A program made the position numbers and the translations under genes. Of a DNA stretch of 64,000 bases, positions 1 through 8,047 are shown piece by piece (the stretch's first letter is position 1; every line of letters begins with the position of its first letter). The DNA comes from JAPOXR01 sp965219635 (GTDB lineage Bacteria > Pseudomonadota > Alphaproteobacteria > Rhodobacterales > Rhodobacteraceae), in NCBI GenBank assembly GCA_965219635.1, contig OZ244783.1, positions 372,001-436,000 on the forward strand, read 5' to 3'. Under the pieces are notes generated by a model. It saw nothing but the letters and a program-made list of their open reading frames with translations. It was not told where the DNA came from and ran no database searches.

Positions 1-1199
1 ACCCGTCGTCCTGTCGCGTTCGCATTGATGTACTCCCAATCGTACTCAACCCCGAGGCCGGCGCCACTCGGAACCGGCACACAACCATCGTCTCCAATGC
101 AGTCAAGCTGATCGCTATAGCCGCATGCGTAGACAGGCGGGATCATGTTGCCGCAATCGGGATGAACCAGAGCTACCTCGTAGTAGTTGGTATTCCGCAT
201 GGCGCTCATGACCGCGCGATGGGCCGGTCCCGGCGCATGAACCTCGCAATCGATGCCCAGAGCCTCGGCGAGGTGGGCGATCTTCAATGCGCCAGTGATC
301 CCCATGTCGTATTCGGGATCAGAGCGCAGAAAATCCGTGCCGCCGGCAAGAACGAAGTCCGCCTTCGGTTCGATCCCTCGTATGTGTTCTGTCTGCAACA
401 GCGGTGTCCGGATCTTCTGGCGAATGATCCTGTGAGCATGAGCGCTGGTGCCGGCGTCGCGGTAAGGATCCTCATACCAGAAGTACTGCGCGTCATCGCA
501 TGCGTGGCCGACCCGGATGGCATCGGCAAGAGTACGAAGTTCGCACGCACAGTCGATCATGAGTTCCATCCGGTCACCGACTGCCTTCCGGACATGCAGA
601 AGGTTGGCAATTTCCTCGCGTGCATTGCCCTCGTGCCAGCCATGGATCTTGAATGCCGGATAGCCCATTTCAAGGCACTGGAGCGCAAATTCGGCAAATG
701 CCTCCTTGCTGTCGAGGCCGCCATTGCGATCGCCGTGGTAGGTCGATGCGTAGGCCGGCAATCGGCGCCGGAACCCACCGATCATCTTTGAAACCGGCAC
801 ACCGTATTTCTTGCCGGCCAGATCCCAGAGCGCAATGTCAATCGGTCCGTGACCCATGTGATCGTATTGGCGGAGCTCGCGCTTCATGTCGTCAAAGAGG
901 CCCTCTCGCGCTTCGGCGTCCCGGCCGATGAGAGTTGGGGCAAGCATCGCTGTCTGGGCAAGTGCCGAACTCGTGCCCACATAATGCGTGACATATTCTC
1001 CGCGCTGGCCGTCGGCTGTGCTGATTGCAACGGCATAACGCGAGACCCTTGATGTTGCTCCCGGAACGTATCCGGCAGCGCCACCTGGAGTGCTTCCGCT
1101 ATAGGCATCCGCCTCTCCCTTCGAGGCCTCCACACCGATGTTCTGTATGTCAAACCCGAATTCCACGATCTCGACGCGGTCGATGATGGATTTGCTCAT
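1..1199 (-). CDS. Enolase-superfamily sugar-acid dehydratase (mandelate racemase type), C-terminus cut by window edge
   Basis: About 400 residues are present and the reading frame is still open at base 1, so the C-terminus is missing. Translation of the minus strand shows a capping N-terminal domain and a TIM barrel. The barrel carries the expected metal ligands D216 (MIDCACE), E243 (YEDPY) and E271 (QTEHIRG), D294, and H321 (VHAPGPAH), the usual general base partner. The second-strand motif is K184-x-H186 rather than the common KxK. The start at 1199 follows a clear GGGAGG. By family these enzymes abstract the alpha proton of a carboxylate, most often dehydrating an aldonate. Its divergent neighbour operon has a sugar importer and a mutarotase-lactonase, so an aldonate such as L-fuconate or L-rhamnonate is plausible, but the substrate is an inference. 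Confidence 0.85.
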   Translation of the reverse strand, partial: MSKSIIDRVEIVEFGFDIQNIGVEASKGEADAYSGSTPGGAAGYVPGATSRVSRYAVAISTADGQRGEYVTHYVGTSSALAQTAMLAPTLIGRDAEAREGLFDDMKRELRQYDHMGHGPIDIALWDLAGKKYGVPVSKMIGGFRRRLPAYASTYHGDRNGGLDSKEAFAEFALQCLEMGYPAFKIHGWHEGNAREEIANLLHVRKAVGDRMELMIDCACELRTLADAIRVGHACDDAQYFWYEDPYRDAGTSAHAHRIIRQKIRTPLLQTEHIRGIEPKADFVLAGGTDFLRSDPEYDMGITGALKIAHLAEALGIDCEVHAPGPAHRAVMSAMRNTNYYEVALVHPDCGNMIPPVYACGYSDQLDCIGDDGCVPVPSGAGLGVEYDWEYINANATGRR

Positions 1200-1553
1200 T
1201 CTTGGTTGCCTCCCTTCAGTCTGTGCCTGGCGAGATCCCTGCCTGATGTTGCAGTCCGGCAATCCATTGCACGCCAAGACCGGATCACAAAGGGCGCACT
1301 TCCGCAGGACTCTTTGTGGACCGCCATCTGCTGGCGCACGGCCCGTCCTTGCCGGATCCTGCGCAACAGTTGCTTGGGCGAGTCAGGCCGCACTTGGGTT
1401 ATCTGCCACCGGACCCGCCTTCAAGGCATCCAGGGGTCAGGGGTCAGGGGTGGCGATTGACATCAAACAGGGGCGCAACTACCGTTGATGCCGTCCTGTT
1501 GGGACAGGCTGGCAAGTTGTTTGCTGGCCACAACACAAGGGAGGAACAGTATC
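1200..1553. promoter_or_regulatory. Divergent intergenic region between dehydratase and sugar importer operon
   Basis: No gene is seen here; the open frames in it lack recognisable products. It must hold the promoters for the dehydratase (leftward) and the importer operon (rightward). It contains the CAGGGGT tandem repeat at 1431-1451. No dedicated transcriptional regulator is encoded next to it in the window. Confidence 0.5.
1431..1451. repeat. Three tandem copies of the 7-mer CAGGGGT
   Basis: CAGGGGT occurs three times head to tail about 100 bases before the binding-protein gene. It could be a short tandem repeat of no function or direct-repeat sites for a regulator; the sequence does not decide. 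Confidence 0.7.
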
Positions 1554-2513
1554 ATGAAAAAGTTCGTTGTCATGTCCGCAAGTGCGGCGGTGGTCGCCGT
1601 TTCTTTCGGAGCAATACCGGCGCAGTCGCAGGAACTGGAGGAAGTCAACGTCACCTTCATCCAGCATTGCTGCTCGGGCGCGACATTCTTTCAGCCGATG
1701 CAGTTTGGTGCCGAAGAAGCCGCCCGCATATTCAACGTCAACCTGACCTACGTCAACGCGGACGGGGACGCTGCCAGGCACGCCAATCTGATCGAGACGG
1801 CGATAGCGCAGGGCCAACATGCAGTGGCGCCAACGATCACTGTTCCGGATGCGCTTGACGAGGCAGTTCAAAAGGCCGTCGATGCAGGACTCATTGTCAT
1901 CGCACAGAATATTGACGACCCGGATGGCGCAGCTGGCAATGCCCGGCAGGCTTTCGTGGGCCAGGATTTCATCGCCTCCGGCCAGATTATCGGCCAGAAG
2001 ATGGTTGATGAACATGGGCTGGGGGACGGCGATCACTGCCTTCTGCCCGTCGAGTTCCCGGAACTGACCTATGCGATTGAGCGCGCTCAGGGCGTTCAGA
2101 TTGCATTGGATAGGGCCGGTGTCACTTCAGAAGTCGTGGGGACCGGCACGGTCGATGCCGAGGCAACCACAATCGTCGCCCAGTCGTTGATCGCAAACCC
2201 GAATATCACTTGCGCCATCGGTCTTGGAACCACGCCGACGACAGTAATTCCGGATGCTGCTTCCGAGGTGGGCCGCGATGGATTGCCAAATGGCGGTTTC
2301 GACACCAACCCCAAGATCATGGAAAACATCATGGCTGGTGTTACCACTGGTACAATGGACCAGCAGCCGTTCTGGCAAGGGTTCCTTCCGGTCATGTTTG
2401 CTGCCTACGAGCACCGTTATGGACTCAAGGCTGTCGATTTCGATACCGGCAACAACCTGATCGACGCGTCGAATGGCGACAAGGCGCTGGAGTGGGGCGG
2501 TACCTACCGCTGA
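1554..2513 (+). CDS. Periplasmic sugar-binding protein of an ABC importer (RbsB-like)
   Basis: 319 residues. The start at 1554 follows AAGGGAGG and opens a typical signal peptide (MKKFVVMSAS, then a hydrophobic run ending near IPAQSQ, about residue 26). The mature protein has the periplasmic binding protein type 1 pattern seen in ribose-type receptors: repeated alternation of two alpha/beta lobes, and the segments DALDEAVQKAVDAG and GTTPTTV. It would capture a sugar in the periplasm for the two permeases and the ATPase directly downstream. MocB, the rhizopine receptor, belongs to the same broad family. The ligand is not known; the catabolic genes behind it suggest a deoxysugar or a methylated sugar. 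A stem-loop follows the stop codon. Confidence 0.9.
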   Translation: MKKFVVMSASAAVVAVSFGAIPAQSQELEEVNVTFIQHCCSGATFFQPMQFGAEEAARIFNVNLTYVNADGDAARHANLIETAIAQGQHAVAPTITVPDALDEAVQKAVDAGLIVIAQNIDDPDGAAGNARQAFVGQDFIASGQIIGQKMVDEHGLGDGDHCLLPVEFPELTYAIERAQGVQIALDRAGVTSEVVGTGTVDAEATTIVAQSLIANPNITCAIGLGTTPTTVIPDAASEVGRDGLPNGGFDTNPKIMENIMAGVTTGTMDQQPFWQGFLPVMFAAYEHRYGLKAVDFDTGNNLIDASNGDKALEWGGTYR

Positions 2514-2547
2514 TACAGCGCTTGCCAGACAACCGCTGAAACAACTG

Positions 2548-2573
2548 CCGGGCACAGCGTGGGTTGTGCCCGG
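2548..2573 (+). terminator. Stem-loop between binding-protein and permease genes
   Basis: CCGGGCACA pairs perfectly with TGTGCCCGG around an 8-base loop. There is no T-run. In importer operons such a structure commonly protects the upstream binding-protein mRNA and lowers readthrough, giving more receptor than permease; that role is inferred here. Confidence 0.6.
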
Positions 2574-2605
2574 GCTTGTCGGCAGGTGAGTTCAGGGCGG
2601 ACGAC

Positions 2606-3661
2606 GTGAACGGGTCGACCACTACTCAATCCAGTGACCTGCGCTACAAGCGCCGGCTCGACGACTCCCTATTGACCAGGATCCGGAATTATCAGGCCAT
2701 CAATGTTGTAGTGGTGGCTGTTCTGTTCCTGACGGCTCTTGCGTTCTGGTCAATTGCAACCGGCGGTGAATTTGCATTCTACAATGTCCTGAATCTCTCC
2801 GTTCTTGCACAACAGATCCCGATTACCGCCATCGTCGCTATTGGCGTTGGGCTTTTGATGATCTCCGGGGAGTTCGACATTTCTGTCGCCGCGACCTTTA
2901 CTCTGGCCTCCTTCATAACTGCGATCACGTTGCAGGAAATGGGATTTCCACTTCTGCTGGCGGTTCTGACGGGTCTGCTGACTGGTGCAGTTGTCGGGTG
3001 CCTCAATGGCTGGATGACGTGCTGGTTCGGAATTCCTTCATTCATTGCCACAATCGGCATGATGTTCTTTGCAAGGGGTGTGGTGCGCTTTGTTTCAATC
3101 AATCCCCAAACCAATCTGCCAGACAGCTTGAATTTCTTTCCGAACGAAACATTCCAGGCGGTACTGACAGGTCACATCGTTGGACCGGTTTACGCCCAGT
3201 TGCTGTGGCTGATATTCGTCGCCTTCCTGGGTTACCTGATCCTTAACAGGCATTGGCTGGGCAACCACATGTTCGCCGCAGGAGGCAATGCGGATGCTGC
3301 CCGCAGCGTCGGGGTCAGGGTCCGGCGGGTCAAGCTCGCGGCATTCATACTCTGTGGCATTACGGCGGCATTCGCCGGGCTGCTCCAGGCCACCCGCATA
3401 AACGAGATCGAGCCTTCATATGTTGTCATCAGCGGGCTTGAGTTGAAGGCAATCGCTGCGGTCGTGGTTGGGGGAGTAAGCCTCTTTGGCGGACGCGGAA
3501 CCATACTCGGTATCGTATTGGGCGCTGCCCTGTTGGATTCAGTCGATAATGTTCTTGTTTTGGTGAACGCACCTGAAACGCTGTTCAAGGGCTTGCTCGG
3601 CGCGATCATCATCGTGACGGTGGTGGCAAATACCCTCCTGCACCGCCGGCAGGAATCCTGA
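2606..3661 (+). CDS. Sugar ABC transporter permease (RbsC-like), first copy
   Basis: 351 residues from the GTG at 2606, which has AGGGCGG upstream; an earlier in-frame TTG at 2564 lies inside the stem-loop and is unlikely. The protein is highly hydrophobic with roughly 8-10 membrane spans and carries the family signature GVGLLMISGEFDISVAA near residue 85. It ends with the LFGGRGT...GAALLDS block seen in BPD transporter 2 permeases. It should form a heterodimeric channel with the next gene (similar but clearly diverged), since both copies keep the core. Spacing to the next gene is 16 bases, so they are co-transcribed. Confidence 0.9.
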   Translation: MNGSTTTQSSDLRYKRRLDDSLLTRIRNYQAINVVVVAVLFLTALAFWSIATGGEFAFYNVLNLSVLAQQIPITAIVAIGVGLLMISGEFDISVAATFTLASFITAITLQEMGFPLLLAVLTGLLTGAVVGCLNGWMTCWFGIPSFIATIGMMFFARGVVRFVSINPQTNLPDSLNFFPNETFQAVLTGHIVGPVYAQLLWLIFVAFLGYLILNRHWLGNHMFAAGGNADAARSVGVRVRRVKLAAFILCGITAAFAGLLQATRINEIEPSYVVISGLELKAIAAVVVGGVSLFGGRGTILGIVLGAALLDSVDNVLVLVNAPETLFKGLLGAIIIVTVVANTLLHRRQES

Positions 3662-3677
3662 GCGGGAAGCTGGAACC

Positions 3678-4691
3678 ATGCCAGATACTCTAGTGCCAGA
3701 TGTTGCCGCCCGCTATCGCCGCCCGGACCTTCTCACACGAATCCGGCTGCATCCAGCAGGGCCCGTGGCCGTCGTCTTTTCGACAATTCTGTTGCTTTGC
3801 ATACTCTATGCGCTGGCCAACCCGGACTCATTCTATTTCCTGACCAAGGGCAATTCGAGCCTCGTCCTTCGGGCGATTCCGAACTTCGGGATCATTGCCC
3901 TTGGCGTAGGGTTGCTGATGATTGCTGGCGAGTTCGATCTTTCGGTGGGGTCCGTATATGTCTCGGCACCCTTTGCGATTGCCTACGCCTACGACGCCGG
4001 GGTTCCCCTGACGCTTGCGATCCTGATCGGTTATTCGATCGCTGTGATGATCGGTCTGATCAACGCGTTTGTCACGCTCCGGTTCGGCATTCCCTCCTTC
4101 ATCACAACTTTGGGCATGCTGTTTATTGTGAGGACCGCAGCCCCCTTCCTGTCAGGCTACAAGCGGTCGCTTGTGATCAAGCTTCCCGAAGGATTCAAGG
4201 ATGCCCTGACGGCAAACCTTTTTGGGTTCTTGCCGGCACAGTTCCTGTGGTTCCTTGCTCTTGCCTTCATCACCTACATGTTGCTGAACCGGCATTTCCT
4301 CGGCAATCACTTCTTTGCGGCAGGTGGTGACAAAAGGGCAGCGCGCTTTGCCGGGATCAATGTCATTCGAACCAAGACGATAGCCTTCGTTCTGTGCTCA
4401 GTTTATGCAACCACATCAGGCATCTTCCAGATGGCGCGCGCCAGCAAGGCCGAAACCAACCCGCAACTGTTCATCGAACTGTTTGCCGTCGCCATCTGCG
4501 TAATGGGCGGGCTTTCGCTCTTCGGTGGCCGCGGTTCCGTGATCGGCATCGTGCTCGGGGCGGCGCTGCTCTACCTGGTGCAGGATGTCATCATCCTGTC
4601 ACGGTTGCCGGGATTCTATCTGGACATGTTCGTTGGCATGATGATCGTTTTTGGCGTGATGATGAACACTGCTGTCCGCAAGAGGTACTGA
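3678..4691 (+). CDS. Sugar ABC transporter permease (RbsC-like), second copy
   Basis: 337 residues, many membrane segments, with signature GVGLLMIAGEFDLSVGS near residue 78 and LFGGRGSVIGIVLGAALL near the C-terminus. It is a paralogue of the preceding permease, and the shared segments line up along the full length. It likely pairs with it in the inner membrane and with the ATPase encoded 16 bases downstream. Two different permease subunits together with a one-domain ATPase is a known variant of the ribose-type importer, where homodimeric RbsC and a two-domain RbsA are more usual. Confidence 0.9.
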   Translation: MPDTLVPDVAARYRRPDLLTRIRLHPAGPVAVVFSTILLLCILYALANPDSFYFLTKGNSSLVLRAIPNFGIIALGVGLLMIAGEFDLSVGSVYVSAPFAIAYAYDAGVPLTLAILIGYSIAVMIGLINAFVTLRFGIPSFITTLGMLFIVRTAAPFLSGYKRSLVIKLPEGFKDALTANLFGFLPAQFLWFLALAFITYMLLNRHFLGNHFFAAGGDKRAARFAGINVIRTKTIAFVLCSVYATTSGIFQMARASKAETNPQLFIELFAVAICVMGGLSLFGGRGSVIGIVLGAALLYLVQDVIILSRLPGFYLDMFVGMMIVFGVMMNTAVRKRY

Positions 4692-4707
4692 ACCGGAGGG
4701 GCACGAG

Positions 4708-5490
4708 ATGACGGATGTGAACCAAGACAGCACTGTGGATGCTGGCCAAGGCCTCAACGGTTCTGCCTTGCTGGAGGCCAAGGGTGTCAGCAAGTCTTAC
4801 GGGCATGTCGAGGCGCTGATCGATGTAGATTTCGAAGTGCGCCGGAACGAGGTTGTCGGGCTGCTTGGCGACAATGGCGCCGGCAAGTCGACCTTGATCA
4901 AGATGCTCTCTGGCGTGGTCCTGCCAGACAAGGGAGCATTCGCCCGCGAGGGGAAGCCGGTTGACATATCAACACGTAAGAAGTCCGAAGAAGCCGGCAT
5001 CCAGACCATCTACCAGGATGTCGCGCTGGTCAGGTCGATGTCGATCATGCGGAACATTTTTGCCGGCCGGGAGCCGACCGGTCCACTGGGATTCATGCGC
5101 ACCAGGGAGATGCGCACAACAGCAATGGAAATACTCGAGGAGTATGTCAGGATTGCAGGAATTACCTCTCCGGACATACTGGTTGAGGAACTCTCCGGAG
5201 GTCAGGCACAGGCCGTTGCCATCGCCAGAGCTGTCCATTTCAAGCGGGACATCCTGCTGCTTGATGAACCCACTTCAGCGCTTTCCGTGCGCGAAACCGA
5301 GAAAGTTCTGAACATCATGCGGGAGCTTGCCGACAACGGGGTTTCCTGCGTGTTCGTAACGCACAACCTTTACCACGCTTTCCGGGTATGCGACCGGTTC
5401 TCAATACTCGCGCATGGTCAGAATGTGCGGGACTGCCTGCGGTCGGAGACGTCCCTGAACGAATTGACCGACATCATCATGACGCATTAG
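4708..5490 (+). CDS. Sugar ABC transporter ATPase, single nucleotide-binding domain
   Basis: 260 residues. Walker A is GDNGAGKST at 54-62, the signature is ELSGGQAQAVAIARAV near 165-180, Walker B is LLLDEPTSAL near 188, and the switch histidine is in FVTHNL. It powers uptake through the two permeases upstream. At about 260 residues it has one ABC domain, half the length of RbsA/XylG-type proteins, so the working complex would contain two copies. The next gene starts 12 bases downstream and belongs to the same operon. Confidence 0.9.
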   Translation: MTDVNQDSTVDAGQGLNGSALLEAKGVSKSYGHVEALIDVDFEVRRNEVVGLLGDNGAGKSTLIKMLSGVVLPDKGAFAREGKPVDISTRKKSEEAGIQTIYQDVALVRSMSIMRNIFAGREPTGPLGFMRTREMRTTAMEILEEYVRIAGITSPDILVEELSGGQAQAVAIARAVHFKRDILLLDEPTSALSVRETEKVLNIMRELADNGVSCVFVTHNLYHAFRVCDRFSILAHGQNVRDCLRSETSLNELTDIIMTH

Positions 5491-5502
5491 CGAGGTACGC
5501 TT

Positions 5503-6720
5503 ATGAAGGAGATTGCCTTCGCCCTGGACCTGAAGGACGACCCGGCCAACATCCGCGAATACTGTGACTGGCACCAGAAGGTATGGCCAGAGATCATGCG
5601 GGGAATGGCGGCCTACGGAGTCATTTCCCAGAACATTTATCTCATCGGCAACCGGCTCTTCATGGTGTTGCAGGTTGAGGACGATTTTGACTACCGCCAG
5701 GATTTCGGGCGCTATCTTGAAGAAACGCCGCGCGCCAAGGAATGGGATGCCTTCATGCATGGCTACCAACTACAGGTGCCTTGGGTTCAGGAGGGCGACT
5801 GGTGGGCACCGATGGAGCGCGTCTACGATCTTAATTCACAGCTGGCCAGCATAGGGGGAGACCCTCGCCCGCTTCAGAGCCCCGGTCCGGTCCTGGATGC
5901 GCATCACCATTTCTGGAGAATTGAGCGCGGTGACTATTTCTGGATGTCAGCAGACCTGAAAGTGCTCTACCGCGATTACATGCCAGACGATCTGGAGCCA
6001 CTGATGCGGCGGGCAGGTGTCTCGAGGACCATCCTTGTGCAGGCAGCAGACACCGAAGCGGAGACCGAGTTTCTGCTTGAGATCGCCGAGAATTGCGATT
6101 TTGTCGCAGGTGTTTGTGGCTGGCTCGACATGGACAGCGATGAATTCCCGAAGCGGCTTGAACATTTCCGGCAGAATCGCTGGTTCAGGTCATTCAGGCC
6201 CATGCTGCAGGATCTTGATGAAGACGACTGGATCCTGAAGCCGCGCGTGCTTCGCAACCTGGCTCTGACTGCGGAGTCCGGCACGCCATTCGAAATCCTG
6301 GTCAAGCCGCCGCAACTTCCACACGCCGTCGAGGCGGTAAAACGTACGCCCGGACTGAAGGCAGTGGTCAATCATATTGCCAAACCCCGTATCGCAGCAG
6401 GGGAATTCGAACCCTGGGCCAGTCAGATCGCAGAACTGCGCGACTATACCGAGGTCTTTTGCAAGGTTTCGGGAATGGTTACCGAGGCTGATCACGGCAA
6501 CTGGAGTCCGGAGGATCTCAGGCCATATGTTGCGCATGCATTTGACGTATTCGGTTCTGAACGTATTATGTTTGGTTCCGACTGGCCTGTTGCGCTGTTG
6601 GCGGCCGATGGCTACGGCGAAGTCATCAACGCCATTCGAACAGTTGCCGGTCCGTTGTTGGGTATGGATGGGCACAGGAAGTTCTTCCATGACAACGCCG
6701 CGCGTTTCTATGGCGTTTGA
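5503..6720 (+). CDS. Fused L-rhamnose-type mutarotase and amidohydrolase-type sugar lactonase
   Basis: 405 residues in two domains. Residues 1-105 match the L-rhamnose mutarotase (RhaM/DUF718) fold: H24 in CDWHQKVWPE, the GNRLFMVLQ strand and the closing WW at 100-101. Residues about 128-405 form an amidohydrolase-2 TIM barrel with DAHHHFW (H134-H136), FRPMLQDL, NHIAKP and FGSDWPV, as in L-fuconolactone and related sugar-lactone hydrolases. The first domain would interconvert sugar anomers and the second would open the lactone formed after C1 oxidation, giving the aldonate for the dehydratase at the left edge. Both domains keep their key residues, so both are probably active. Fusion in one chain is unusual. 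No sugar dehydrogenase is seen in the window. Confidence 0.85.
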   Translation: MKEIAFALDLKDDPANIREYCDWHQKVWPEIMRGMAAYGVISQNIYLIGNRLFMVLQVEDDFDYRQDFGRYLEETPRAKEWDAFMHGYQLQVPWVQEGDWWAPMERVYDLNSQLASIGGDPRPLQSPGPVLDAHHHFWRIERGDYFWMSADLKVLYRDYMPDDLEPLMRRAGVSRTILVQAADTEAETEFLLEIAENCDFVAGVCGWLDMDSDEFPKRLEHFRQNRWFRSFRPMLQDLDEDDWILKPRVLRNLALTAESGTPFEILVKPPQLPHAVEAVKRTPGLKAVVNHIAKPRIAAGEFEPWASQIAELRDYTEVFCKVSGMVTEADHGNWSPEDLRPYVAHAFDVFGSERIMFGSDWPVALLAADGYGEVINAIRTVAGPLLGMDGHRKFFHDNAARFYGV

Positions 6721-6745
6721 GATGCACATGTAGGGAGGTAGCGAG

Positions 6746-7825
6746 GTGTACAAGCGCGACTACGATCTGCTGGGTGAAAGCGGCAAGCGGGCTGTGGAGA
6801 TTGGCCTGGCGGCAGCCGAATGGTACCATACGGATGTTTCCCGCAAGGAAATCAAGGAGTTGATGCGCCGCCGTGACGGTCCTGCGATCAGGGACACGAT
6901 CATATACTATGGCGCCATGATCCTGCTGGCTGCCGGCGCGGTCTATTATTGGCCCAGTGCCTGGTCGATTCCGTTCTTTTTGGCTTACGGCGTTCTCTAT
7001 GCGAGCGCCTCGGACAGCCGTTGGCACGAAGCAGGTCATGGAACGGCATTCAGGACTCCCTGGATGAACACGGTTGTCTATCATGTGGCCTGCTTCATGC
7101 TGATGCGAAACCCTGCGATATGGCGCTGGAGTCACACCCGGCACCATACCGACACGATCGTCGTCGGCCGCGACCCGGAGATCATCACCATGCGGCCGCC
7201 CGACATCATCAAGGCCGCACTGCTGTTTGTGGGCCTGGATTCCGTCCAGTCCTTCATCAAGATGTTCAGGTATGCGACAACCGGGCTGAACGACGCGGAA
7301 AAGACCTTTGTGCCCGAACATGAGCGATGGAAGGCGACCGCTGCGGCGCGCGTGTGGATACTGATCTATGTGGCAACGGTTGCAACTGCCATTGCGATGA
7401 GTTCCATTCTTCCAATACTCTTGATCGGTGGCCCGATTTTCTACGGATCCTGGCACTATATTCTGACGGGGCTGCTTCAGCATACCGGTCTGGCGGATAA
7501 CGTCATTGACCACAGGCTGAACACGCGCACGGTTTACCTGAATCCGGTCAGCCGTTTCATCTACTGGAACATGAACTATCACATCGAACATCACATGTTC
7601 CCAATGGTTCCATATCATGCGCTTCCGGCGCTGCATGAACTGATCAAGCATGATCTGCCCGAGCCCAATCGCGGTTTCATTGACGGCATGAAAGAGGTCA
7701 TTCACGCCCTGAGGCGGCAACTGACGGACAAGGAATACAGGATCAAAAAGGAGCTCCCTGCAACGGCGCGGCCATACCGGCTTGACCTTCATGCGGAAGC
7801 GCTGGGTCTGCCGGCGGGGACATAG
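6746..7825 (+). CDS. Membrane fatty-acid-desaturase family di-iron enzyme (MocD-like)
   Basis: 359 residues from a GTG start behind GGGAGG. The three histidine boxes of the membrane desaturase/hydroxylase superfamily are intact: H94-EAG-H98, H130-TR-HH134 and H279-IE-HH283, with membrane segments near 52-90 and 203-245. These enzymes bind two irons and use O2 to desaturate or hydroxylate. It lies in a sugar-importer operon 25 bases after the mutarotase-lactonase, so a lipid substrate is not assumed. The rhizopine gene mocD encodes a member of this superfamily thought to act in oxidative O-demethylation, a useful precedent. No ferredoxin or reductase gene is adjacent in the window. Substrate is unknown. 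Confidence 0.85.
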   Translation: MYKRDYDLLGESGKRAVEIGLAAAEWYHTDVSRKEIKELMRRRDGPAIRDTIIYYGAMILLAAGAVYYWPSAWSIPFFLAYGVLYASASDSRWHEAGHGTAFRTPWMNTVVYHVACFMLMRNPAIWRWSHTRHHTDTIVVGRDPEIITMRPPDIIKAALLFVGLDSVQSFIKMFRYATTGLNDAEKTFVPEHERWKATAAARVWILIYVATVATAIAMSSILPILLIGGPIFYGSWHYILTGLLQHTGLADNVIDHRLNTRTVYLNPVSRFIYWNMNYHIEHHMFPMVPYHALPALHELIKHDLPEPNRGFIDGMKEVIHALRRQLTDKEYRIKKELPATARPYRLDLHAEALGLPAGT

Positions 7826-7912
7826 TTCGGGCCGCATCCTTTAGATACGGCTGATTGCGGTGCCTTCCGGGGCAGAATGCAGCGGAGGCAGAGGGCGAGA
7901 TTGCAACCGCAG

Positions 7913-8029
7913 TCTTGTTCTTCGAAACAAGAATTGTGGCGGGCACGGTGCCTGCCAATACATGAAACTATTCCGGGTACACACCGGAGATGGATTTAAT
8001 GAACGGTATCGGCGGGAAAAACGCCCGCC
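7913..8029 (+). other. Three successive hairpins before the sterol-desaturase-like gene
   Basis: Stem TCTTGTT/AACAAGA (7913-7932), stem TGGCGGGC/GCCTGCCA with one G-T pair (7937-7957), and stem GGCGGG/CCCGCC (8011-8029). The last one ends just before the AAGGAGG ribosome site of the 8048 gene. They may set the relative expression of the two oxygenase genes or attenuate transcription. No T-run makes any of them a clear terminator. Confidence 0.5.
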
Positions 8030-8047
8030 AAACGAAGGAGGAATGGC

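Noticed and set aside
2564..2605. TTG start at 2564 for the first permease
   Set aside because: It lies in the right part of a perfect stem-loop and adds residues with no membrane or family character; GTG 2606 has AGGGCGG upstream.
6626..7837. A 403-residue minus-strand frame over the desaturase-type gene
   Set aside because: The plus-strand gene has three perfect histidine boxes and a ribosome site; the antisense frame has neither.
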